Assembly: GCA_029532625.1 (NCBI GenBank)
Contig: JARFXM010000009.1
Coordinates: forward strand, 4,526,001-4,590,000
Source: Lomentospora prolificans
Lineage: Eukaryota > Ascomycota > Sordariomycetes > Microascales > Microascaceae
Length of the DNA stretch: 64,000 nucleotides
Reading direction: 5' to 3'
Part shown: positions 1 to 10,748 of the stretch, one piece after another
Layout of the letters: every line of letters begins with the position of its first letter
Position numbering within the stretch: position 1 is the stretch's first letter
The notes under the pieces: model-generated
The model's input: the letters and a program-made list of their open reading frames with translations, nothing else
The model's database searches: none
Told to the model about the DNA's origin: nothing
Program-made: the position numbers and the translations under genes

Positions 1-1230
1 GGCGGCTCCGTGGCGGGTTTCCCATTTAGCATCAAACAAATCCATCTTGAGAAACTCAGAAAGACGTTCATAAGGCCATTCGGCGCCTTCGAGGGCCGCA
101 TCTGCCTGGAGCTCGGTTTTCATCGCCACAGCCGGACCCTTGAATTCGGTTACGACCTTTGTATCCTCGTCGACGTCGGCAGGGCGTTCAAGGCTGAAAT
201 AATCATTGAGCTTGCCATTTTTCTTAGATTCGGGGTCAGTTGTAGGAGTTTCATCCCCACCGAAACCCTCAGATCCAGTTGTGCCCGACCGTCGAATAGA
301 TAGATCTCCGAATCCGGATTTGCCCTGTGCGGCTTTCTGTGCCTCTCGTTTCCGTTTCCGTTTCAGGACATTAAGCTGCCGTGAGCTTAGGCCGGCCTCT
401 TCACCTCCTTGCCCTTGACTGTTACTTACAAGACTGTCGCTACAGCCGAGAGTAGGGTTGTGAGTCAGGTCGCCAGCTGGTGTCTGGGCCTTGCCATCGA
501 TAGGGACAGGTGGTAACTCTTCATCTTCAACACGTCGCCCTAATAGTCCAAGGCGAGCGTTCAGTGTTTTTTTGAGGTAGGCGAGACGCTCTTGGGGCTC
601 CAAGGCGGCCAGACTGAAATCTATTTGACCACCTCGGAGCAACTCGCGACCGTATTTGACAATAGAGATGACGGGCAATGTCTCTAATTTGAGATATTCG
701 GCCGATGCCAACAAAACCCCATCATCGCTCTCTTCCTTTTTAACTTGGCCATTGCTGTCGGCGAGCTCTTCTTTCTTCTCAGTTAAGCTGCCAGAATCAT
801 CATCATCTTCATTTGGGTCATAGTTTGGCGCATGCTCGATAATCTTGCCTATTGCTTTGGCCGCTGTTGAACGGGTTTCCCAGTCCTTATGCGACAAATA
901 ACCTACTACCCGTGACAGAAGGTTAAAGAGTTCATCAGGGTGCTGTTTTTGCCAGTCGGCAAGCTGGTTGACTGCCGTTTCCCGGATGAGCCGGGTACTT
1001 CCGGTCTCTATAAGACTAAACAAAGGTTAGCAACAAGTATAGGCTAGGCCTTGTCATATGGCTTGCTAGTATGCGACAAGGAACCAGCAGAATAGAGTGC
1101 AATCTCAAGTCGGAGAAACTCACGTGACCAATCTGTCAAGTCTGTGGATATATGTTAGCTCAGCACGGGACCTGATTGGGGTACACCGACCACACCGAGA
1201 GGTGCATAATCAAGCTTACCTTGATGCCAT
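1..1230 (-). CDS. MOT1: MOT1/BTAF1 TBP-removing Snf2 ATPase, N-terminal part (truncated by window edge)
   Basis: Reading leftward, three exons join in frame: 1230-1220 (11 nt, with the ATG), 1141-1124 (18 nt) and 1015-1, which runs off the window. The product begins MASRLDRLVTLIETGSTRL and continues with LADWQKQHPDELFNLLSRV, KDWETRSTAAKAIGKI and, at the edge, a WETRHGAA motif. These are hallmarks of the N-terminal HEAT-repeat array of Mot1/BTAF1, which grips TBP. About 347 codons are visible of a family protein near 1,900 residues; the Snf2 ATPase lies outside. A Lys/Arg-rich stretch (RKRKREAQK, about residues 210-225) may be a nuclear signal. Mot1 strips TBP from DNA using ATP. The ATG was chosen because it alone joins the two tiny exons to the conserved start. 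It is divergent from SMC3. Confidence 0.93.
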
Positions 1231-2964
1231 GTTTGGGTATCACAAGTCCGGGAGGAGCTGCATCACCTGAAGCCGAATCCGGATAAGAATTTTTTTCTTT
1301 GTTTTCCTTTATGTACTGACAGTTCTACAACCCATCTGAAAGAGCCTCTCAAGGTTGCAGATCTGGGCCAGCAGTATGATACCACGACTTAATCTCTGTT
1401 CTGGTCTGGATTAAGAAGATAGCGCATGCATCAAGAACCGGACGGTGCTGAAGTAGGATGGCGAAAAAACCCCGCGCAATTGAATTAAGTGGGGTTAGAT
1501 AAGTAAATAGAAGACACGAGAGTGATGCGTTGAGTAAGGGAATGAAAATAGATGGATCAAGAGAATATTCGATGCCGGCGGTATTAGTTGTCTACAGATG
1601 ACGATGTAGAGTATGCTCGGATTTGGTGGTGCTACCCCAAAGTGTGGCGGGGACCGGGTGGCATCGAACAGGTGGTTCTCGTGCTTGGTGCTGGTCTCCT
1701 TTGCACGGCGCAAGGCCAGAGGGGTAATACTTGGAGGCAGGTATGGTCTAGAGGGACAGGCCACTCTATATGTAAAGTGCCTTCTATTTTATACACAATC
1801 GTTGTGAGCATTCAGGCTGCCGCCTTCGCGCCCTGTCATTCGCTGAAATGGACCCACCATGGATGGTACGTGCGTCCCACCTCCCCCATGAAGCTCAAGG
1901 GGCAATAATGTCTGGCAAGTATAAGTACCCCCGTACCCTCCCTCCTGCCGCCTGCTATTTGGTATCACTGACTGCATGTACATACGTACTTGCTCAACAA
2001 GACTACGACTGCTAGTCTTACTGTACCCCATCATGAAGCAAGGGAAAAAGCTATTACCCTAAAGTCCTGGGAGCACACCAAAACCATGGATGCAACCACA
2101 ACCAAGAAGGCCCACGGACGCACTGGAGCCAAAAAGATTTTTTTTTATTGATGGCACGCCGAGGCGGCTGGGAAATGACAGCAGCTCCGCACCATTGGAT
2201 CTTCTTCATCAGCGTCACCCACAATCCTAGCCAACATCAGACAGCAAATTCAGAGAGCCAACTAACCCGTGAGGACGAAAGGCCTCTTTGGAGTACCGCG
2301 ATCACAACGCCACAGATGGGAAGTAATGGGAAGTACATCGTACTTCTCGACGTCTCTTAGCCTTACGCGCAGGACACTAGATCGGTCAAGGATTATGACC
2401 CCCCCTCCCCCTGGAAGCCAGCCAGCCTCCGATCCTACCTAGCAGAGTAGATACTAGTCGTCGAGGTTGCCTTCTAGAGATGAACGAAACATATGGAAAT
2501 CTGATTCCTCGACGAGCGGCCTGGGAGTCCGTTCTGCACCTGCACATCCCGCTAGTAATTTGTTTCGGGGTATGCGTAGCTGGAGTAGTTGGTTTTATTG
2601 AATCTAAGTGTAATAATGCTGGGCTTTCAGTCAATCAAGGATTTCCTGAGTAAAGCCTCCTGGCCATCCGATCTAGTCGGGGAGATGCCGTTGATATTAC
2701 TCTTACAAAAACTGGCAAATGCTATTTAGTCAGGTCGGCTGTGGATTACCACGCGGCTTGGGAGCATATAAAGCATACTTTTGCTACTCAGCTCGATATT
2801 ACAGTCAATTCTACCAGTAGTAGGGCGAATGGATTATCGACACTAACAATATATTCATGGATGCATTCCAGTGGCCATGGTACCCTAAAGTAAGGTTAAC
2901 ATATCCCGAGGGTCCAGGAACGACGCTTCAAATTTTGATCGGCCCCTCGAAGTCATCATCATGA

Positions 2965-3029
2965 GGAAGAAGTTTGTTAGTATGGCGTCTGCTTTTGGAC
3001 CCAGGACGCCATATTAACAAACTTCTTCC
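2965..3029. repeat. Near-perfect 25-bp inverted repeat with 15-nt loop
   Basis: The arms are 2965-2989 and 3005-3029 around a 15-nt loop. They are complementary at 24 of 25 positions. The exception would be a G-U pair if the top strand were transcribed, so the RNA hairpin would be fully paired. It lies about 740 bp upstream of SMC3. It could be a small-RNA precursor, a degenerate MITE end pair or a cruciform. Function is unknown. Confidence 0.85.
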
Positions 3030-3588
3030 CCTTTGTACATCGTGGAAATGAACTGTGAACCTAGGTCGATCCAGGAGATGATTCGCCTTCGAGAGACATA
3101 GCGAGACAGCGAATGGAGACTTGTTCTTGTAAAAAACAACCCAGGGCTCAGTCTGTCCATAGAGATGCATCGGGTACCATCAATCCCCGGAACTGATGGG
3201 GAAGACGACAGGATAACTACGGGTTCTCTGACAATATGGAACAAAACGGCTCGCGAAACAGAGACAGATGGTGTCGATCGGCCCTCCTTGAACGGAGGAA
3301 TCGGAATTCGTTCGTCACAATGCTGCTTCAAGTCCTGAGAAGTACGGGGGTATCAGGGCGGGTCACCACCCTGTTTGCCAGGACTCATTGACAAGACCCC
3401 CTGGATGTACCGCGTCCAATCACAAGCTGAAGTTGGCTCCACCATACCATTGGTGGCTCAAAGGCACACTAGAAAAGCCGCTCGTCGTCTTAAATTGCCC
3501 CGGGCGGGTCATTTTCGGAATAAAAGTTTATCCGCAAGGCACCCAGACGTGATCTGTCTTCCCCCCATACCACGAATCGCGGGTTTTG

Positions 3589-3594
3589 ACGCGT
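3589..3594. promoter_or_regulatory. MluI cell-cycle box (MCB, ACGCGT) upstream of SMC3
   Basis: A perfect palindromic ACGCGT lies about 175 bp upstream of the SMC3 start codon. In yeasts this is the binding core of MBF, which drives G1/S genes including cohesin subunits. Position and gene identity fit, but a single hexamer can occur by chance, so regulation is an inference. Confidence 0.45.
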
Positions 3595-3769
3595 CGTAGA
3601 CAGCTCTGGTGCCCACCCCAACACTCCAAGCCAACACCCCCCCGCGAGGCACGTCGAGAAGTTGTGTGCCCACCGCATAAGAGCAGAGTGATCATCCCCT
3701 CTTCCGTATCCTTCGATCATCCACTGGTATCGCGAAAGTCGCTGCCGCCCGGCGGCATTTCTTTTCACC

Positions 3770-6700
3770 ATGCATATTAAACAGATCATTATCCAAGGCT
3801 TCAAAAGGTTTGTCTTATCCACCCTGTGCGCCTTGCATGGGTCGTGCAGTTACTTATATTGCTCTCACAGCTACAAAGATCAAACCGTCGTCGAGCCCTT
3901 CTCCCCAGGAACCAACGTGATTGTTGGTCGTAATGGCTCAGGAAAGAGCAACTTCTTTGCCGCGATTCGCTTCGTCCTCAGTGATGCGTACACGCAACTA
4001 AGTCGCGAGGAGCGCCAGGCGCTGCTTCACGAAGGTTCGGGCTCGGCCGTCATGTCTGCTTATGTAGAGATTATCTTCGACAACTCTGATGAGCGCTTCC
4101 CGACCGGTCATCCGGAGGTCATTCTACGGCGCACTATCGGTCTCAAGAAGGATGAGTATTCAGTAGACCGAAAGGTTGTCACCAAGTCCGACGTCACGAA
4201 CCTTCTCGAAGCCGCCGGATTCTCGCGCTCGAACCCGTACTACATCGTACCTCAGGGACGCGTTACCGCGCTTACAAATATGAAAGAATCCGACAGATTG
4301 AACCTTCTAAAAGAAGTCGCCGGTACTCAGGTCTACGAAGCGCGTCGCCGTGAATCCTTGAAGATCATGGACGAAACGGCCGATAAGCAGGCCAAAATCG
4401 ACGAGCTTCTCGAGTATATCAGGGAACGGCTTGCAGAGCTCGAGGAAGAGAAGGAAGAGCTGCGTGGATTCCAGGATAAGGACAGGGAGCGTCGTTGCCT
4501 GGAGTATGCATTTTATCATCGTGAGCAGGTTCAAGTACAGGATGCTCTTGATGAGATTGAGAGGGTTAGGGAGGGAGGAAAAGATAGCACCGACGAGTAT
4601 CGTGCTGAGTTTGTTCGTGGAGAGAAGGCAATCGCAAGGCTTGATGCTGAGATCCACCGACTACATCGCGAAATGGAACTCTTGGGTATTGACAAGCGCC
4701 AGCTCGAGGAGGATCGCCGCGAAAATGCTAAGGCCCGTGCTAAGGCAGAAATGAGGTACAAGAATCTATCGGACGGACAGTCCGCACAAGAGCAGGCTCG
4801 GGTGAGCCATGCCGCTGAGCTAGAAGCCGTTCGTGCCGATATCATTACGAAGGAGCAAGAGCTTGCAAGAATTATTCCCGATCTCAACCGGCGCAGGGTT
4901 AAGGAGGACGAGGTCAAGCAAAGCCTTGATGCTGCTGAAGCCACCCGCGCCCGTCTTTTCACGAAGTCGACACGAAGCTCACAGTTCAAGAACAAGGCAG
5001 AACGAGACGCTTGGCTCCGCAAAGAAATCGACGAAGTGGCATTTGCGCTCAGCAATCAAAGAGCAAATCGTATAGATGCCGACGAGGAAGTTAAGCGCGT
5101 TGAAGGATCGATTAAGCAGCTCGAGCAAGAGGTCATCGCATTAAGATCAAGGCTTGAGACTTGGGGGGGGGATCGATCGTCCCTTGTTGACGGTGTCACT
5201 ACGGCCCGTGATGCTCTTGACCGGCTCAACGATGAGAGGCGCATGCTCCGTCGCGCCGATGATAAGCTCGAGTCGCTTATAGCCGACGCCCGTCAAGAGC
5301 GAGACCAGGCGGAAAGAGACCTCGGGCAAGCTATGGATGGTGCTACTGCCAGAGGCTTGGCAACAATCCGACGTCTTAAGAAGGAACGGAATATCCCAGG
5401 CGCCTACGGAACACTCGCTGAACTACTTGAAGTCAGCGACGCGTACAAGCTCCCTGTCGAACAGGTTGCTGGGGCTAGTCTCTTCCACTACGTAGTCGAC
5501 GACGAAAGTACTGCGACCCATCTCGCCAACATACTCCACAAGCAGCACGGTGGACGAGTCACATTTATGCCTCTCAATCAGCTTAGGCCGCGGCCTGTAA
5601 GCCTTCCAAGAAGCGCAGATGCGGTCCCTATTCTCAGCAAGATTCAGTATGATCCTGCGTACGAGAAGGCTTTCCAGCAAGTGTTCGGCAAGACTGTACT
5701 CTGCTCAAACCTTACAGTTGCTGGCCAATACGCTCGCAGCCATGGAGTCGATGGCATTACGGCGGAAGGTGACACGTCAAGCAAGCGGGGTGCGATGACG
5801 GGTGGTTACATAGACCCCAGAAAGTCGCGTCTTGATGCGGTCAAGACCGTAAGCAAGTGGCGAGATGAGTACATCCAGAAGGTTGAAGAATCCGACGAGA
5901 TTAGGCGGCAAATTGAAAGGAAGGACCAGGAGATCACTCGCGCCATGGGCGATTTACAAAAGGCAGAGCAGAGACTTCGACAGGTTGATGACGGATTCGA
6001 GCCACTCAAGGTCGAACTACGTGCGAAGACTGGGCACTTGGAAAATGAGAGGTTACAGCTCGATTCAGCATTAAAGCGACGGGACACAGTTGATAGGCAT
6101 ATGAAGGCTTTCTCTGAAAGCATATCTGCTCATGAGGCCGAACTCGCGTCAGAATTTAAGAAGGCTCTGACGCCAGCTGAGGAGAAACAACTTGAGGACC
6201 TCGGCCGGAGGGTACAAGAGTTTCACAAACAGTGGAACGATTTCAGCAAAAAGAGGAGAGAGCTCGAGCAGCGCAAGCAAATTCTTGAAGTCGATCTCCG
6301 ACACAATCTGCAGCCCAAGCTTGACCAGCTCAACAGCTTAGCTTTCGAAAACTCGGCTTCAGCCGGTACCAGCCTTTCGGAAGCCGATAGAGAGCTTAAG
6401 CGCTTGCAAATGACTTCGGCTTCCATCAGCAAGAAACTGAAGGAAATCGAAGCTCAACTCGAGCGACAGCAGACTGAGATTATTGAACTTGAGGGACAAC
6501 GAAGCGAGCAAGAGCAGTCTCAGCAGGAGATCGCCTCTAGGATTGAGAGGCAGCAGAAGAGGATTGAGAAGAACCTGCAGCGAAAGGCCCTTCTCACCAC
6601 ACAGGCCACGGAATGCGCCAAACAAATTCGTGATCTAGGTGTGCTCCCCGAGGAGGCATTCGAGAAGTATGAGAGGATGGATGGGAAGGTAGTAAGTCTT

Positions 6701-7555
6701 ACTCGCCCATCGCAGTTTCTAGATGATCGCGTAAGCTACTAACAACACTTCACTCTAAGATTGCCTCTAGGCTCAAGAAGGTCAACGAAGCGTTGAAAAA
6801 ATACAAACACGTCAACAAGAAGGCGTTCGAGCAGTACAACAGCTTCACCAACCAACAGGATCAGCTACTGAAGCGACGAAGCGAACTGGAGGAATCTCAG
6901 TCATCCATTGAGCAGCTTGTCGAGCACCTAGATCTCCGCAAAGACGAAGCTATCGAGCGAACATTCAAGCAAGTCTCGAAGGAGTTCGCCACCATTTTCG
7001 AGAAGCTTGTCCCAGCCGGCCACGGTCGCCTCGTCATCCAGCGCAGGACTGATCCCCGCCACGACGCCGAGGAGTCGGACGACGAGCAACCCGCCAGCAA
7101 GGTTGACAACTACATCGGAGTCGGTATCAGTGTCTCTTTCAACTCCAAGGAATTCGACGAGCAGCAACGCATCCAGCAGTTGTCCGGTGGTCAAAAAAGT
7201 AGGCTCCCGTGCATTAACAGACATGTATTTTACGAAGGAATATACTGACATATCTGGGCTAGGTTTGTGTGCTCTCTGCCTCATCTTCGCTCTTCAGCAA
7301 ACAGAAAGTAGCCCCATGGTTATCTTCGATGAAGTCGACGCGAATCTGGACGCACAATACCGTACTGCTGTCGCTGCGCTCCTCGACTCCATATCCAAGG
7401 AAGCAGGTACGCAGTTCATCTGCACGACATTCCGACCTGAAATCGTCCATGTTGCCGACAAGTGCTACGGCGTGACTTTCCGCAATAAAACGAGTTCCAT
7501 TGACTGCGTACCTACGGAGCAGGCCCTAGAGTTCGTCGAGGGCCAAAAGAGGTAA
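3770..7555 (+). CDS. SMC3: Cohesin subunit SMC3
   Basis: Four exons (3770-3807, 3871-6691, 6760-7198, 7263-7555) give about 1,196 residues, the normal SMC3 length. The N-terminal head carries Walker A GRNGSGKS (about 32-39) and the Lys-Lys pair at 105-106 that Eco1 acetylates in other eukaryotes (LKKDEYS). Long Glu/Lys-rich coiled coils flank a hinge near residues 520-650. The C-terminal head has the ABC signature LSGGQKS, split by the last intron, then Walker B VIFDEVDANLD. SMC3 pairs with SMC1 and the kleisin to form the ring holding sister chromatids together. Intron 1 is 63 nt, a multiple of three with no stop, so reading through it adds 21 false residues after GFK. Intron 2 has a perfect TACTAAC branch point. 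The next gene converges from 8222. Confidence 0.97.
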
Positions 7556-8221
7556 TGGACGGCAGCGAATCGAGAAGTGGGCAGGGGCAGCTAGGGCAGG
7601 CGGGTTGGGCGAATGGGGTGCTGGGAGGTTCACGGTCTTCTTTTCATTTGGGCTTGTGTTGCGTGAGGTATTACAAAGCGAGGCCTATCCAAAAACTCGA
7701 TGGATGGTGTTAGGGCGTTCTTCTAACTTGGCAGATGTATGAGCGCATGATAACGCAAGTCGCAGTGGAGGATGTGGACGTGTTTGTGTTCTTTCTTCCG
7801 TCAAAGCTTAGCACGAGTGTATAGTACATGTTATGTTTCTGTGTCGCGTATTTGAATGAAACGAACCAATATGGTGACCTGTCCGTTATTCTTTCCATGC
7901 TCAGTGCGCGTTCGCTGTGAACATGTCGCCTAACCCCCCATTTCGCAACCGCCGCTCAATGGCAGATCATCTACGCGACCAATCGGCACAGGTCAGCGTC
8001 CACCCCCTAAGAGTCTTTGAAGACGGATCTAGCCCCTTTGTGGCTTGGTTGTTTACACGGACGATATAAAATCAACTGTCTTCTGATGCCTCTATTCCGG
8101 AGTAATCGAACTCTATGGCGCCGCAGGTATACAAGGGATAAGCTATGGTACACGAATGTGATTCTGGGTTGGTCGACCTCTTCTTCTCATACATTCCATC
8201 AACGACAGAAACCCAGCCTCA
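7556..8221. other. Convergent SMC3/mL46 3' interval
   Basis: This 666-bp spacer lies between the stop codons of two convergent genes and should hold both 3' untranslated regions and polyadenylation signals. I see no gene or notable repeat in it. Confidence 0.6.
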
Positions 8222-9429
8222 TCATCTATCAGCCATCATGTTTCGCACACCGTGGAAGTATTCGGGAGCCAAGGTCTCCTTCAGTTCCTCCCTCGTAAGC
8301 CACTTGAAATCTTGTAGACCGAATCGATTGCCTTCCAAATTGGCCTGTCCTGCCATGATCCTTCCTTTGAGGAAGAAGGACTTGACTCCACGCTGAGTCT
8401 CATTTCCGTCCTTGTCAACGACAGGCTTATTGACGAGGTGCGCCACGGGGACACGACCAACAAGCCAGGTGTTCATGTTAACTCCCGCCGAATCATCGAG
8501 GGCTCGGCGAGCGGTCTGCGGGGAAACAACACCATTAGTCTCGACACATGTTTCCCGGAGATGTAAATATATATCAAGAAGAATGTTTGCTTACCTCGTG
8601 CAGCGCCTCATCCGTGGTGACGGGTGCGGTGGGGAACTCCCACTTGCCCTCGCTAGTTTTGACCACCAGGTATAAAGTACGATCGAGCTTCCTGTCCAGC
8701 CTCTTTACGTCGTTCTTCTTATCCGCCTCAGTCTCTCGCGGCATCGGTCTTTCAATGGGAACGCGTTCCTCAGGGGGGATCTCCTCGGCATCCTCGCTGA
8801 CCCTCTGCTCCGCATCCTTCAACAAGAGATCCATCAGTGTCTCTGGACTCGACAGCTTATCTCCGACCTTGAGCTCATCATCCCATGCAGTAGCTGATCT
8901 GCCGTTATACTGGCCAATCTCCCGCGCCACTACGCCATGGCGCTCCTTGAGTTTGATGGCCCAGTCGAGCTCTGGCGGAGTATCACGCTTGAAGAAAGCC
9001 TTTTGATTAAAGGGAAGGACAAGCCGCTCATTAAGTCTCTTTTGGTAGAAGTAGTAGGAGCTCTCGAATGGCGTTTGCTCCCTAGTGAGAAGAGGAGGGC
9101 GGGTGAGGATTATCCCAGCCTTGATGAGGTAGCGTACATTATCCTTGGAAATAGAAGCGGGCTCGGTAGGCGGCGGACGAGTTGTGGTAGGAGGTGGAGG
9201 AGGGGAAGAGGTCTGTGTCGAGCTGGACTCGGCAGCAGGTGTCGAATAGTACCGCACTGCGATGGGGCATCGTCTTATCGAGGATCGAACTGCCAACCTT
9301 GGGGTTGCTGGTCGTGTGCTTTGTTAGCGCAAAGGGAAAAAGAAAAGCCCCTGGGTGTGTTAATTGGGGTTATCACTTACACCTTGAAGCTATTTGAAAG
9401 ACTCTCTGACCTCTGCTTGATGCCGCCAT
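8222..9429 (-). CDS. Mitochondrial large ribosomal subunit protein mL46 (yeast MRPL17)
   Basis: Three exons (9429-9383, 9318-8595, 8515-8222) give about 354 residues. The first exon and start of the second encode a Ser/Arg/Ala-rich, acid-poor leader (MAASSRGQRVFQIASS...) ending near RYYSTPA, a typical mitochondrial presequence. A Pro/Thr-rich linker follows, then the L46 segment (SSYYFYQKRLNERLVLPF) and a degenerate NUDIX fold with KTSEGKWEFPTAPV and FFLKGRIMAG. Family members are structural proteins of the mitoribosomal large subunit and have lost NUDIX catalysis. The ATG at 9429 was preferred because the second exon has no ATG before the conserved region and this exon supplies the presequence. 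The first donor is GTGTAA, a slightly weak site. Confidence 0.92.
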
Positions 9430-10748
9430 GTTGAGATTGCCTGTTCGCCCTAGATTTCAGAGCAAACAATAGTTCCTAGAGACGAGCAATTCTTGACACA
9501 AGGGAATCTCAAGAGTCTCGCGATGCGCGGAACTTTTTCTTCCTTGGTACGTACCTGTTGGGTCCACCAATTACTTCAGGGACACTTCACGCGCTCTGGC
9601 AGCCTCAGGCCTTGAGAGTTTTCTCTCAGTCCAGGCAAGCCCGGGTCCGCTTATGTAACCACGACCCACACCTGCCTTCGTTCCTCGCACAAAACCTGGC
9701 TCCTCGAGGCCATTCCTTTTCCTTTCTTCTCTTCACCATTCATGGCGCTCACTCCTTATCATCAAGACTTGTTTTACTACCCAGTACTGTCCTGATCGTT
9801 TACGAGTGCCTAGATCAAGGCAGTCATTGCCGAACAGTCTTTTCGCTAGCAGTACCTATCCGCCAGAGTGCTAACCATGACTACAAGGTCCTGTTAGATA
9901 GATTCTGATCACATCCCCTCAGGCGAGTTAGGCATCCTTGGGCCGTTGTCGCAAGTCAAAGTCCTCGCCCTGCCAAGCTGTCCTACAAATCGAGCTTCGA
10001 CAGGCGGACAACAAGCCCAAAATCTTATAAAATGCCTGGAATTTTTCTTTCCAACCTACCTGCTTGTGTCTCGTTAATCGAACTCTAGGGCTGGTTTCTA
10101 GCGTCGACCCATAGATACAAATTTATCAATCCACAATCCTGGCTTTCCTGGGCATGTCAGAGGAGAGCCTCCAGTTTCTATAAGGCGTCATGCAAACCAC
10201 AAGTAACCACGTGGTTTTCCTTTGCTTTTATATTTACTCTTTTGTGTTTTCATAGGCTACGAGATCTCTTTGCTCTACCAACTCAGATGCCGGGACTAAA
10301 TCTTTCGTTGCCGTAATCATAGGAACGACCGCCGATGCCTACGATGGCTGTCCCCTGCCCAACCTACGTGACTCGTATTTGTCTCTTCACAAAACAGATT
10401 CGGATTAGGATGCCATTCATAAGAGAAGATTGTTGATTTGTCAAAACAAAAGCTGAAGATAATTGGTTCGAATGCGCCCGATGCGACATTATCGAGCCTC
10501 CGCAAGGCCGAGCTAAATACATGGAAGCGAGGGAAATGAAATCACATCGAAAACGGCGATGACTCTGGCCTAGAGTACGCTGCCGGGTATCTAAGCCTAG
10601 GTTCCCGCATTCCCAAAACGCCCCTGATGGATATACCGTGTCCGGTGGTTGTAGAGCTTCGTTAACAAACCACAACTCGCCTCAATAACAATGTTCCCGC
10701 GCCGAAAGCCAAAAATGCAAAACCAGTCGAGTGTCGTTACCATCTTTG
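9430..10748. other. Intergenic, mL46 promoter side
   Basis: This interval runs from the start of mL46 to the stop of the PHD/RING gene; both are on the minus strand. It contains CT-rich and GA-rich tracts and only short, unrecognisable reading frames. No RNA gene was recognised; a GGTTCGAAT string near 10460 lacks a tRNA T-stem around it. Confidence 0.55.

Larger units (their letters stand above)
1231..3769. other. Divergent MOT1/SMC3 intergenic region
   Basis: This 2.5-kb interval separates two divergent genes and so holds both promoters. Only short reading frames occur and none resembles a known family. Two items stand out and are listed separately: a strong hairpin at 2965-3029 and an ACGCGT box at 3589-3594. 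A T-run lies near 2140. Confidence 0.6.

Noticed and set aside
8574..9296. Start of mL46 inside the second exon at a TTG
   Set aside because: Nuclear genes seldom start at TTG. An upstream exon with an ATG, a GT donor, an AG acceptor and a mitochondrial presequence explains the N-terminus better.
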